Below, piece after piece: positions 31,115 through 40,532 of a stretch of 64,000 nucleotides of DNA. The stretch is from an uncultured Clostridia bacterium (lineage in GTDB: Bacteria; Bacillota; Clostridia; Christensenellales; DTU072). The stretch's first letter is position 1, and each line of letters starts with the position of its first letter. The notes beneath the pieces were generated by a model. The model saw only the letters and a list, made by a program, of their open reading frames with translations. It searched no databases and was not told the DNA's origin. Made by a program: the position numbers and the translations under genes. The stretch spans positions 1-64,000 of the forward strand of contig CAKQTC010000005.1 in NCBI GenBank assembly GCA_934274515.1. Reading direction: 5' to 3'.

Positions 31115-33730
31115 TTAGTCGCGCTTGCCGTAGTAAGCGTTAAGATACATTTGCTTGATTTCGCTCATAAGCGGATATCTCGGATTTGCGCCCGTGCATT
31201 GATCGTCGAACGCCTGTTCGGTCATTTCGTCGAGTTTTTCAAGGAAGTATGCTTCGTCTATGCCGTAGTCTTTTATCGTCTTTTTGATACCCACTCTCTC
31301 TTTGAGTTCGTCGAGTTTAGCGATGAAGTTTTCAAGTTTTTCATTGTCGTTCTTGCCTTTGATTCCGAGATAATCCGCGACTTCGGCATACCTTGCAAGC
31401 GTGTGCGGATACCCGTACTGCGGGAACGTACCCATCTTGGTGGGAACTTCCGCTGCGTTGAAACGGAGTACTTCGTCAATCATAAGCGCGTTGGCTACGC
31501 CGTGCGGCAGATGGTGGAATGCTCCGAGTTTATGCGCCATCGAGTGGCAAACTCCCAAAAACGCGTTCGCAAACGCCATACCTGCCATAGTGGCGGCATT
31601 GCCCATTTTTTCACGAGCGACGGGGTCGTTCGGACCGTTGTCGTACGCTTTGGGAAGGTATTCGAATATCATCTTAAGACTTCTGAGCGCAAGACCGTCG
31701 GTGTAGTCGGTAGCGAGCATCGAAGCATACGCTTCGAGATTGTGCGTTACCGCGTCGATACCGCTTGCCGCGGTAAGTCCTTTGGGCGCGTTCATCATCA
31801 TATCCGCGTCCACGATTGCCATATTAGGCATAAGTTCGTAGTCGGCAAGCGGATATTTTACGCCGCTCTTTTCGTCGGTGATAACGGCAAAGGGAGTAAC
31901 TTCGCTACCCGTTCCGGCAGAAGTGGGAACAGCGATAAAGTACGCTTTTTCGCCCATTTTCGGGAATGTATAGACACGTTTTCTGATGTCCATAAAGCGC
32001 ATCGCAAGGTCCATAAAGTCTACTTCGGGATGTTCGTACATTACCCACATAATTTTGCCTGCGTCCATTGCCGAGCCGCCGCCCAAAGCGATGATGCAGT
32101 CGGGCTGGAACGCGTTCATTGCGGCAGTTCCTTCTTTCGCGCAAGCAAGCGTCGGATCGGGCGCAACGTTAAAGAACGTCGTGTGAGCAATTCCCATTTC
32201 GTCGAGTTTGTCGGTGATGGGTTTGGTGTAACCGTTGTTGTAAAGGAACGAGTCGGTTACGATAAACGCTTTTTTCTTGCCCATAACCGTTTTGAGTTCG
32301 TCGAGTGCGACGGGTAAACAACCTTTCTTAATGTATACTTTCTGAGGTGCTCTGAACCACAGCATATTTTCTCTCCTTTCCGCTACCGTTTTAATGTTGA
32401 GCAGGTGCTTTACGCCTACGTTTTCGCTTACGCTGTTGCCGCCCCAAGAACCGCAACCCAAAGTAAGGGAAGGCGTAAGACGGAAGTTGTAGATGTCGCC
32501 GATACCGCCCTGAGAAGACGGAGTGTTGACCAAAATACGGCATGTCTTCATTCTTTCGAAGAACTCCGCAAGTTTTTCTTTTTCGGTAAGTTGGTTAATG
32601 TAAACGGAAGAAGTGTGCCCATAACCGCCGTCGGCGATAAGGCGTTCCGCCTTGTCCATAGCGTCGTAAAAATCTTTCGCTTTGTACATTGCGAGAACGG
32701 GGCTGAGTTTTTCGTGAGCGAATTCTTCGCTGAGTTCTACGCTTTCTACTTCGCCGATAATGATTTTGGTTTCTTCGGGAACGGTTACGCCGGCAAGCGC
32801 GGCAATCTTCGCCGCTTTCTGTCCGACGATTTTCGCGTTGAGCGCGCCGTTGATGATGATGGTTTTTCTGACTTTCTCGGTTTCGTCCGCGTTAAGGAAG
32901 TAGCAACCGCGCGCTTTGAATTCTTTTTTAACCGCGGAGTAGATTTTTTCTTCTACGATGACGGATTGCTCGGACGCGCAAATCATACCGTTGTCAAACG
33001 TTTTACTGTGAATAATGCTGTTTACCGCAAGAGTGATATCGGCGGTTTCGTCGATAATGGCAGGGGTGTTGCCCGCGCCTACGCCGAGCGCCGGTTTGCC
33101 CGACGAGTACGCCGCTTTAACCATTCCCGGTCCGCCCGTTGCAAGAATTATGTCCGCGTCTTTCATAAGGGTGTTCGTCATTTCCAGACTGGGAATATCG
33201 ATCCAACCGATGATGTCTTCGGGCGCGCCCGCCGCAACCGCCGCGTCGCGTACGATTTTTGCCGCCGCTATCGTCGAGTTCTTCGCTCTCGGGTGAGGAC
33301 TGATGATTATGCCGTTACGCGTTTTGAGCGATATGAGAGTTTTGAAAATCGCCGTGGAAGTCGGGTTCGTCGTGGGGATAACCGCGCCTACAAGTCCGAT
33401 AGGCTCCGCTATCTTCTTGATGCCGAACGCTTTGTCTTCTTCAAGCACGCCCACCGTCTGCGTATGACGATAGGTGTTGTAAATGTACTCCGCAGCATAG
33501 TGGTTCTTGATGACTTTGTCTTCCACTACGCCCATTCCCGTTTCTTCAACCGCCAATTTGGCAAGAGGAATACGCGCCTTGTTCGCCGCTTCCGCCGCAC
33601 GGAAGAAAATTTCGTCAACCTGCGCTTGAGTGTACGTCGCAAATACGTTCTGCGCTTTGCGTACTCTGGCTATGAGATTTTCAAGTTTCTCTACACAGTC
33701 AACTTTCTCGATTACGTTCTGAGTGTCCAT
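31115..33730 (-). CDS. adhE: Bifunctional acetaldehyde/alcohol dehydrogenase AdhE
   Basis: 871 residues, full length. The N-terminal CoA-acylating aldehyde dehydrogenase (about 1-440) has its catalytic Cys in the segment NGMICASEQSV. The C-terminal iron alcohol dehydrogenase (about 455-871) has GGGSAMDAGK and HHLPHGVANAL. It reduces acetyl-CoA to ethanol with two NADH and forms spirosomes. The start lies 2 bp after the rex stop, so repression by Rex when NADH is low is expected. Confidence 0.97.
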   Translation of the reverse strand: MDTQNVIEKVDCVEKLENLIARVRKAQNVFATYTQAQVDEIFFRAAEAANKARIPLAKLAVEETGMGVVEDKVIKNHYAAEYIYNTYRHTQTVGVLEEDKAFGIKKIAEPIGLVGAVIPTTNPTSTAIFKTLISLKTRNGIIISPHPRAKNSTIAAAKIVRDAAVAAGAPEDIIGWIDIPSLEMTNTLMKDADIILATGGPGMVKAAYSSGKPALGVGAGNTPAIIDETADITLAVNSIIHSKTFDNGMICASEQSVIVEEKIYSAVKKEFKARGCYFLNADETEKVRKTIIINGALNAKIVGQKAAKIAALAGVTVPEETKIIIGEVESVELSEEFAHEKLSPVLAMYKAKDFYDAMDKAERLIADGGYGHTSSVYINQLTEKEKLAEFFERMKTCRILVNTPSSQGGIGDIYNFRLTPSLTLGCGSWGGNSVSENVGVKHLLNIKTVAERRENMLWFRAPQKVYIKKGCLPVALDELKTVMGKKKAFIVTDSFLYNNGYTKPITDKLDEMGIAHTTFFNVAPDPTLACAKEGTAAMNAFQPDCIIALGGGSAMDAGKIMWVMYEHPEVDFMDLAMRFMDIRKRVYTFPKMGEKAYFIAVPTSAGTGSEVTPFAVITDEKSGVKYPLADYELMPNMAIVDADMMMNAPKGLTAASGIDAVTHNLEAYASMLATDYTDGLALRSLKMIFEYLPKAYDNGPNDPVAREKMGNAATMAGMAFANAFLGVCHSMAHKLGAFHHLPHGVANALMIDEVLRFNAAEVPTKMGTFPQYGYPHTLARYAEVADYLGIKGKNDNEKLENFIAKLDELKERVGIKKTIKDYGIDEAYFLEKLDEMTEQAFDDQCTGANPRYPLMSEIKQMYLNAYYGKRD

Positions 33731-33732
33731 TT

Positions 33733-34389
33733 TCAGTTGCTCTCCTTAATAAGAATTTCTTTTAATTGTTTGCTTAATATTGCAAGCGAAGACGCCATAT
33801 CTTCGTTTTTTACCGCTACGTTGTCGGGTAAGGTGAGATGTATGGGCGTAAAATTCCATATCGCCCGTATCCCGCTCTCGACCATAACGTCAGCCATCGC
33901 CTGAGCATGCTCCTGCGGCGTGGTAAGTATGCCTATTTTAATGTTTAACTTTTCAATAACGTCGGGAAGTTTGCCCGTCGGGAAAATAATCTTACCGTTA
34001 ATCTCACTCCCGATAACGGCGTCGCTTATGTCAAACCCCGCTACAATGTTAAACCCGTATTTGGCAAACCCCTGATAACCAAGCAACGCCTGCCCGAGTT
34101 TGCCTACGCCGACAAGAACCGCGTCTTTCGTGTTGTTGTACCCGAGAAACGCCTCAATGTCGGAAATAAGCGCGTCTAAATCATAGCCGACCTTCGGCTT
34201 GCCGACAGAACGAATGGCGTTGGACAAATCTTTCTTAACAAGCGACGCATTCTCACGCACCGCGTCGGCAAGAGCAACAGACGAAACCGTTTTCTTCCCG
34301 TCCTTTTTCATCGCCAACAACGCTTTAAGATAAATCGGCATCCGATTGTACACCGCCAACGATACAAAATTCCCGCTTTCTTCCGCCAT
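33733..34389 (-). CDS. rex: Redox-sensing transcriptional repressor Rex
   Basis: 218 residues: an N-terminal winged helix (about 1-80, with KTVSSVALADAVRENASLVKKDL) and a Rossmann NAD(H) domain (about 85-200, with LVGVGKLGQALLG). Rex represses fermentation genes until NADH rises. It is the first gene of rex-adhE, so autoregulation is likely. Two overlapping palindromes sit on its promoter (see 34398-34450). SD AGGAG precedes the ATG. Confidence 0.95.
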   Translation of the reverse strand: MAEESGNFVSLAVYNRMPIYLKALLAMKKDGKKTVSSVALADAVRENASLVKKDLSNAIRSVGKPKVGYDLDALISDIEAFLGYNNTKDAVLVGVGKLGQALLGYQGFAKYGFNIVAGFDISDAVIGSEINGKIIFPTGKLPDVIEKLNIKIGILTTPQEHAQAMADVMVESGIRAIWNFTPIHLTLPDNVAVKNEDMASSLAILSKQLKEILIKESN

Positions 34390-34397
34390 ACTTCTCC

Positions 34398-34450
34398 TAT
34401 CGATATTTTTTTATCGATATAATTATATCGTATGCTTCTCTGTCTGTCAA
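34398..34450 (-). promoter_or_regulatory. rex-adhE promoter with nested palindromic operators
   Basis: On the minus strand TTGACA (34445-34450), 17 bp and TATAAT (34422-34427) form a consensus promoter. A perfect 16-bp palindrome CGATATAATTATATCG (34415-34430) covers the -10. An inverted repeat TATCGATA-N6-TATCGATA (34398-34419) overlaps it and runs toward the SD. A third TATCGATA lies at 34501-34508. They are candidate Rex sites by position, though the half-site differs from the usual TTGTGAA/TTGTTAA type. Confidence 0.75.
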
Positions 34451-34514
34451 TAATAATTTACAATAAACTATAAAAAAATAACGCTTTAACTCCCTTGACA
34501 TATCGATACTCTAT

Positions 34515-34542
34515 AAAACGCACGAAAAAAATCGTGCGTTTT
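34515..34542 (-). terminator. Terminator of the SDR/glycan operon
   Basis: An 11-bp stem AAAACGCACGA/TCGTGCGTTTT with a 6-nt loop, 68 bp beyond the SDR stop. The 3' arm ends in TTTT. Confidence 0.7.
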
Positions 34543-34610
34543 AATTAAATATGATTTCAAACGAGCGGCCTTGCGCTTTTAATTTTTTCTGCACTATGGT
34601 CTCCGTTTTC

Positions 34611-35393
34611 TTACGGAAAAAGTGATTTTGTGCCGCCACCACACAGAACACAACTTCCTGATAAAACTTCTCCCATATTTGACATAAGAAAATAAATCAC
34701 TTCCGCAATTTCTTCCGGTCTAATCACCCTTCGTATCGAGTTATCCGGCCAAGGTTTCCCTTGCCTGATCCCATCCGCATAAACTTTCAAGTGCGGCATA
34801 AAATCGGTGTCCGTAGCGCCCGGTTCTACCGCATTAAGAACTATCCCCCTTTCGCATAGAAACTTTCCATACGTATGCACTATGTCGGAAATTGCTTTTT
34901 TCGTGATCTGATAAACCGACAAAGCATCTCTGTGCGCACTTATTGAACTTACCACGCATATATTCCCTTTTCTATTTTGCGAATGAATATGATTAGCAAA
35001 AGTTCTCAACATAAAAAATGTTCCTTTGAGATTAACATTCATTACTTTGTCCCAATCCGATTCGGAAATATTAAAACCTCTCCAATTCGACCCGTCAAAA
35101 TTAATGCCACCGGATAAAACGAGTCCGTCGACGCCGTCACCGATAAGCCTCTCCGATTCTTTTATCATAGTTAGATGAGAATTGACCATAGAAATGTCGA
35201 ACCGTACGGCATAACAATGTTGTCCTTCCGAAAGATGTAGGGTTTCTAAAACGCTGTTAAGTTTGTCTAGGTTTCTAGACGCCAAAATTACATTTTTAGC
35301 ACCGTTTTCTAAAAGTTTTTTCGCTGTGGCAAGTCCAATTCCCGTTCCCCCGCCAACGATAATAATGTTTTTGGGCTTTAATTGTATGTCCAT
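34611..35393 (-). CDS. Short-chain dehydrogenase/reductase
   Basis: About 260 residues from the ATG at 35393 (SD AGGTGA); an in-frame earlier start at 35411 would overlap the previous gene. It is a classical SDR: cofactor loop GGGTGIG at about 14-20, catalytic Ser near VVSSISAH, and Tyr/Lys in YQITKKA. The N-terminal segment around VILASRN lacks an obvious acidic NADH selector, so NADPH use is possible. It is the last gene of the glycan operon and likely reduces a keto group formed by the MenD-like enzyme or on a sugar; that is inference. Confidence 0.8.
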   Translation of the reverse strand: MDIQLKPKNIIIVGGGTGIGLATAKKLLENGAKNVILASRNLDKLNSVLETLHLSEGQHCYAVRFDISMVNSHLTMIKESERLIGDGVDGLVLSGGINFDGSNWRGFNISESDWDKVMNVNLKGTFFMLRTFANHIHSQNRKGNICVVSSISAHRDALSVYQITKKAISDIVHTYGKFLCERGIVLNAVEPGATDTDFMPHLKVYADGIRQGKPWPDNSIRRVIRPEEIAEVIYFLMSNMGEVLSGSCVLCGGGTKSLFP

Positions 35394-35401
35394 TTTTTCA
35401 C

Positions 35402-38161
35402 CTAATCGCAAAACACCTCGAAAAATAAGGCTCTGTTCGGTTCATCGCTTATGAAGTACTTTATTTTATCGTCAAACTCCTCTTTGGAATGCGCCGACAT
35501 ATAATCGAAACCGGTAGACTTTACCCACCCTTCAGCAGAAGTATCGTGAACGGATGTAACCGCTTTTAAATTGTGAGAACGCAATAATCCGCTTCCGTTA
35601 TTGTTAACCATAAGGATGCGTACATTTTTATTAAGCGGTTTATTCCATATGCCGTTCATATCATAAAAGAACGATAAATCGCCTACGAGCAAGAAACATT
35701 TCTTTCGTTCTTCCACAGCGCATTGCCCCATAAACGTCGAAGTACAACCGTCTATTCCGTTTGTTCCCATATTACAATAGACGTCTACGCTTTTGTTGAT
35801 TATAAATCTTCTGCACTCGAAAAAACTTTGACCCACGCCCAAATGCAAAATCGAAAAAGGGGGAACGATCGGCAGAAAAACGCTCTGCACATATATTGCA
35901 TTATAACCGGAAACGGCTCCGCTTCCGTATTTTTCAGACATTGCTCTCCACTTTTCATAATATACTCCGTCGTTAATCACATCGCCTGCTTGCTCGGCAA
36001 ACCATTCGAAGAAGTATTCTGAACTCATCTCTATCACAGAACTAAGTCTAAAATAAAAATCTTTTATTTTCCCGTCAGGCGTTACCGACCAATGCCGAAT
36101 ATTTCCGAGTCCGCCTCGTATCTTATAAGTAAGCGGATCATTCATTAGCCTTTTCCCTTCGACAGTAATCAATATGTCGGGAGATAATTCTCTATTAAAA
36201 GTATCCTGCGATATGTTTTTGAGCATATTGTATGACTCCACACAATAATCGCAACTCAAGTTCGATATATGATCGGTAACAAACACGCAGTTGTATTTTG
36301 ACGAAAACTTATTAATTTTTTCGCGTTGCTTATCGGTTATCGGTGCATTTTGTCCATACACAACAAGTATTTTGGAAGATTTTCTAAGAGAATCCACCCA
36401 TCTATGCATTTCTTCCATCCCATAATTGCTTCCTACTCTCAAAATGTGCGGATAGATAAACGGCAACAAGTTCCAATAATCTCTCGGCGCTTTTGCTCCT
36501 ATAGCGATATTGTCGATAGGAACGTTAATATGAACAGGACCGAACCCGTTATGTGTCGTCTCCAAAATACAATCCGAAATATCCCTTCTCGTTTGATACT
36601 CCGCTCTCCACCCGGAAGATTCGTTTAACGAAATCTCTTTTTTTACAACATCGCGATAAATGTTTTTCTGCGGTATCGTCTGATCTTCTCCCTGATTGTG
36701 ATATAATTCATATCTGTCGGCAGTTACGGCGATTATCGGTATTCCCGTATAAAACGCTTCCGTTATGGCCGGCAAAAAGTTACTTGCCGCCGTTCCGCTA
36801 GTACAAACGCACGCAACAGGCCGTCTTAACCGAGTAGCAATTCCCAAAGCATAATATGCTGCGCTTCTTTCATCCGTAACTCTGTGAAGAACGAAGGACT
36901 GCTCGTTATACTCAAACATCCTAATAAGCGGCACGTCCCTTCCCCCCGGGGAAAGCACGACGTGCTTTACTCCATAATCTCTAAATAAAGTCGCCAACAA
37001 TCGTATTTTTATAAAGTCGGAGTTTGAGTTTAATTGATCAAACATAGACGGCTTTTGATCCCGGACGACCATATTTCCACCTTCGCTTTTTTTTACGAGA
37101 GCAAATTCCAACCAAATTCTTCCTTTTTCTTTTTCTTCGTTGATTCTCTCATTAATTATAGAAAAATCTATGCTCTCATCTATTCTTTCTAAAGATAATT
37201 CATTGGAACCATCAATCAGTTTGGATTCTATTCCGAACATTTTTGCCAATGTAACAAACCTAGGATAGCCTCTATCTCTATTTGCATACATAACAAAAGG
37301 CTTATTCATTATAAGCGACATTACCGCACCATGAAAACTATCGGTTATTACGTACGACGCTTTGTCAAAATAGTATAGCCATTGATAAAAATCCAGTTCG
37401 GGAAGAATATCTCCGTCCATACCCATCTTTACGGCATTGTTTTCATAAGTAAACTTTCTCCCGTCGAGCGCTACTTTCTTCTTGAGGTTTACGTGTTCGG
37501 CTATCTTATTTATACAATCTCTTTTGTCGTCGGTCGGATCAAGGATATACGCTAAAATGTATGGTTCATCATTTGTAGAAACCTCATTAGCCTTTTCCGC
37601 TAATGCTTTATATTCATCTATAGATGTAAATAATATAGGATCGCAAACAACTTCAGGATTAATTCCAAACTTTTGTTTGATGATATTCACGGCGCTATAT
37701 TCGCGTACGGACACCGAATCAAATCTATTTATTAAATTATTTGCATAGTCCAATAGTTGCGTGTCGGCATTAAGATTATCCCCACCACAGGAAGCCGAAA
37801 ACGCGATTTTTTTCTTATCATCTTTGGCAAATTCCATCAAAAACATTTTTCCAAATGTCCTTATGCTAGCGGAAGTAAAAACCTGATCTGAGCCTAGAAG
37901 AAAAATGTCAGACATCTGATTCAATTCGTCCAAATGATCATTATTTAACCCTTTGGCTATAGTTAAACCTTCTTTGCGAATAAAATTCCTTGAAAAAACA
38001 TCGTATCCCTCCCTATCGTTTTCATAATAAGGATTTTCTATTAAAAAAGGCGCGTAACCCAACGCTTCAACTTTTTTATATAACGAATAATAACTTGCAA
38101 CTCCACCATAATTCGTCGCAAACCAATATCCTATAATACCTACTTTCTTTTTATCTTTCAT
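35402..38161 (-). CDS. Polysaccharide pyruvyl transferase fused to a MenD-like ThDP enzyme
   Basis: One 919-residue frame. Residues 1-355 are a polysaccharide pyruvyl transferase (family of CsaB/WcaK): NYGGVASYYSL at 17-27, LLGSDQVFTS at 88-97, TDSFHGAV at 273-280. Residues 364-919 are a complete MenD-type thiamine-diphosphate enzyme: SPGGRDVPL (404-412), the ThDP-activating Glu in DERSAAYYALG (E431), CTSGTAASN (453-461), ADRYELYHNQGEDQT (481-495), NMGTNGIDG (797-805), GDLSFFYD (827-834) and VNNNGSGLL. MenD makes SEPHCHC from isochorismate and 2-oxoglutarate, but the Arg usual before the GIDG segment is Met798 and the GANQ motif reads GEDQ, so another acceptor is likely. The family length of MenD (about 556) fits exactly. 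An internal start at codon 364 (37072) has its own SD. Neighbours are GT2 enzymes and an SDR. Confidence 0.85.
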   Translation of the reverse strand: MKDKKKVGIIGYWFATNYGGVASYYSLYKKVEALGYAPFLIENPYYENDREGYDVFSRNFIRKEGLTIAKGLNNDHLDELNQMSDIFLLGSDQVFTSASIRTFGKMFLMEFAKDDKKKIAFSASCGGDNLNADTQLLDYANNLINRFDSVSVREYSAVNIIKQKFGINPEVVCDPILFTSIDEYKALAEKANEVSTNDEPYILAYILDPTDDKRDCINKIAEHVNLKKKVALDGRKFTYENNAVKMGMDGDILPELDFYQWLYYFDKASYVITDSFHGAVMSLIMNKPFVMYANRDRGYPRFVTLAKMFGIESKLIDGSNELSLERIDESIDFSIINERINEEKEKGRIWLEFALVKKSEGGNMVVRDQKPSMFDQLNSNSDFIKIRLLATLFRDYGVKHVVLSPGGRDVPLIRMFEYNEQSFVLHRVTDERSAAYYALGIATRLRRPVACVCTSGTAASNFLPAITEAFYTGIPIIAVTADRYELYHNQGEDQTIPQKNIYRDVVKKEISLNESSGWRAEYQTRRDISDCILETTHNGFGPVHINVPIDNIAIGAKAPRDYWNLLPFIYPHILRVGSNYGMEEMHRWVDSLRKSSKILVVYGQNAPITDKQREKINKFSSKYNCVFVTDHISNLSCDYCVESYNMLKNISQDTFNRELSPDILITVEGKRLMNDPLTYKIRGGLGNIRHWSVTPDGKIKDFYFRLSSVIEMSSEYFFEWFAEQAGDVINDGVYYEKWRAMSEKYGSGAVSGYNAIYVQSVFLPIVPPFSILHLGVGQSFFECRRFIINKSVDVYCNMGTNGIDGCTSTFMGQCAVEERKKCFLLVGDLSFFYDMNGIWNKPLNKNVRILMVNNNGSGLLRSHNLKAVTSVHDTSAEGWVKSTGFDYMSAHSKEEFDDKIKYFISDEPNRALFFEVFCD

Positions 38162-38179
38162 AGACCCATAACTTTTATA

Positions 38180-39355
38180 TTAATTCTTTTTTTCCCTCGG
38201 AGGCAAAACCGATTCTATGTCTAAGCGATCCTTACTTCTCGTTAAAATTCTTCCGCATTTAAACGTTTTCGATTTTAACGTACTTTGAATTTGCTCTTCG
38301 ATTCTATCGACTTTGAATTTAATACCGTCTATATCTTCTTTCAGCATTGATTCATAATCATATTCTTGTTTGCTTAAATTTACAATCGTTGCTCCTAAAT
38401 CAAACAACTCTTCATTGCACATATAAAAATTATGATTGTATTTTTGCGCAATTTCCACTATTTGTTTGGCGAACGGATATCTGAATATTTTAGGCATATT
38501 CATCAAATCGGAATATAAAAACTCTACTGCCCAATTTGCCAACATCCCTTCGCGATCCGCATTCCCCTCGTTGTTCCAATTTTTAAATACGTTTTCAACA
38601 ATTTTTATATGTTTTTCAAATTTAGTTATTCTTTTATTGTAATATGTCCACATCAAAGAGCCTTCGTTCCTCCAACGATAGGTATAAAAGCGCTTATCGG
38701 TAAACACCACTTTTTGGGCTCTAGGTATATATTCAAATTGCAATACCTGGTCTTCCCCCAAATCCATTGTTTCGTTAAATCGTATAACAGTAGGCTCATT
38801 AAAAAGACTTCTTTTTATAAAATGTAGCCACAAGAATGGTCTACTACTTTCTTCTTTGAAAAGCGCTTGCTTAACCTGCTCTTTCCCGTTATAAATAATA
38901 TTTCTCGGAGAAAGTTTTCTCCTTATCCACTCCGGCACGGCTTCATTGTTCGGATACGGCCAACCGCCGAATACTACAAGGTCTGCTTTTTCTTTGTTTG
39001 CTAAACCGACTAGATAATTATATGTTTCTAGATCAATAAAATCATCGGCATCAATAAAACTTATATATTCGCCTTTCGCGTTATTTAGTCCGACATTTCT
39101 TGCCTTCGCTGGCCCACTGTTATCTTGAGTATAAATCCTAATTCTTTTATCAGTTTTAGCCAATTCCCTAACAATGGATAGCGAATTATCCTCTGAACCG
39201 TCGTCTATACATATGATTTCTAAATTTTTATATGACTGGTTAATAACAGACAATAATGCTTTCTTAATATATTTTTCCGCATTATAAACAGGAATAACAA
39301 CGGATATTAAAGGCTCTTCTTTCATGTAATAGTCGCTAGGTGTGTTTGGTGACAT
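38180..39355 (-). CDS. Glycosyltransferase family 2
   Basis: 391 residues. The N-terminal GT-A domain (about 14-230) has SVVIPVYNAEKYIKKALLSV, IICIDDGSEDNS and the metal-binding DxD in ISFIDADDFID. A C-terminal helical region of about 150 residues follows. It transfers a sugar from a nucleotide donor to a surface glycan; specificity unknown. SD GGAGG precedes the ATG. It lies between the other GT2 and the pyruvyl transferase-MenD gene with 12-18 bp gaps, in one operon. Strongly AT-rich codons. Confidence 0.88.
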   Translation of the reverse strand: MSPNTPSDYYMKEEPLISVVIPVYNAEKYIKKALLSVINQSYKNLEIICIDDGSEDNSLSIVRELAKTDKRIRIYTQDNSGPAKARNVGLNNAKGEYISFIDADDFIDLETYNYLVGLANKEKADLVVFGGWPYPNNEAVPEWIRRKLSPRNIIYNGKEQVKQALFKEESSRPFLWLHFIKRSLFNEPTVIRFNETMDLGEDQVLQFEYIPRAQKVVFTDKRFYTYRWRNEGSLMWTYYNKRITKFEKHIKIVENVFKNWNNEGNADREGMLANWAVEFLYSDLMNMPKIFRYPFAKQIVEIAQKYNHNFYMCNEELFDLGATIVNLSKQEYDYESMLKEDIDGIKFKVDRIEEQIQSTLKSKTFKCGRILTRSKDRLDIESVLPPREKKN

Positions 39356-39367
39356 ATAATTCCTCCG

Positions 39368-40486
39368 TTATTTTCTTGTAATTTTATGAAAAATCGAAGC
39401 AATTTTTCTTCCCTTCTCCATTTCCTTAGATTGCTCTAGCGCTTGAAGCCGCCCTTGAGCGTTTTCTAATTTAGTATTCATTCTATAAAGAGTATCTTCA
39501 TAATGGAAAAGTTTATAATTATCCATTATTCTTCCCGCCATTTCGCTTACCCATGGATTAGACAAATTATAGATATCGACAACCTTGGATTCCTGCATTT
39601 CATTGAATTCTTCGGAAAATCTTTTTAAAAATTCAAGTTTATATTCATCGGCAACCCTATCGTAAGTATGCTTGTAATTAAAGAATTTTTTTATTGCATA
39701 TTGATTTATAAATTCGGCTTTCACTTCAGGATGTTTCAAAATAAAATCATAAATAAAAGCATATTCTTCGTTCATGCAAAAAACCTTTCCTTTGCTATTG
39801 ATTGAAGAATTCGGGTTATCTTGTCTATAATGATAAAACGCTTTATTTACAAATAAAATCGATTCCGCTAATGAAATTGTTTGAAACCAAAAGCCATTAT
39901 CTTGATATGCCGCACCAGGGGTTTCATTATGCCTTATATTGTTTTCTCTTAAAAAAGATGTTTTGTAAATCCCTGTCCATGTATTCATTTGGAAAGAAAA
40001 AACCTCTTTATTTTTTTTCGGATTTAAAACAATATTATAAAATTTTGATTGTCCGCATGTCCTTTCGTATCTTATTTTTTCTTCTCCTTTCCCATTTGTT
40101 ATAAAAGTATAATAGTCAGATTTTACAATATCTAAATTTTTCTTTTTCGCTATATTATACAATGTCTCAAACATATCGTTGGAAACATAATCATCCGATT
40201 CTACGATACCAACATATTCTCCCGTTGCCTTATCCATCCCAACGTTCATTGTATTTCCATATCCGGAATTCTGTTTTGTAATCCATTTTATTCTGCTGTC
40301 TTTTTTTGCAAAATTTTTAATTATTTCAAGCGATTTATCTTTGGATCCGTCGTCCACACATATTATTTCTATGTTCTTTAAAGTTTGTTTGCAACAACTT
40401 TCCAAACAAATCTTAATGTATTTTTCAACATTATAGACCGGAACAACTATTGAAACACATGGAATAGATTTTCCCTCGTTCATCAT
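39368..40486 (-). CDS. Glycosyltransferase family 2
   Basis: 372 residues, GT-A fold with VSIVVPVYNVEKYIKICLES, IICVDDGSKDKS and the DxD-type VGIVESDDYVS. Its first half is clearly related to the adjacent GT2, suggesting duplication. The C-terminal part has a coiled-coil (RMNTKLENAQGRLQALEQ) that could mediate assembly. It is the first gene of the AT-rich glycan operon, 46 bp after the rubredoxin stop with SD AAGGAG. I see no terminator in that gap, so read-through from fprA/rubredoxin is possible. Confidence 0.88.
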   Translation of the reverse strand: MMNEGKSIPCVSIVVPVYNVEKYIKICLESCCKQTLKNIEIICVDDGSKDKSLEIIKNFAKKDSRIKWITKQNSGYGNTMNVGMDKATGEYVGIVESDDYVSNDMFETLYNIAKKKNLDIVKSDYYTFITNGKGEEKIRYERTCGQSKFYNIVLNPKKNKEVFSFQMNTWTGIYKTSFLRENNIRHNETPGAAYQDNGFWFQTISLAESILFVNKAFYHYRQDNPNSSINSKGKVFCMNEEYAFIYDFILKHPEVKAEFINQYAIKKFFNYKHTYDRVADEYKLEFLKRFSEEFNEMQESKVVDIYNLSNPWVSEMAGRIMDNYKLFHYEDTLYRMNTKLENAQGRLQALEQSKEMEKGRKIASIFHKITRK

Positions 40487-40532
40487 TAACTCCTTAAAAA
40501 TAGTTTGTGAAAATGTTTAAGAATTATCGTTT

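Noticed and set aside
32405..33904. Long open frame opposite adhE
   Set aside because: Antisense shadow of a firmly identified gene; Arg/Val-rich and of no known family.
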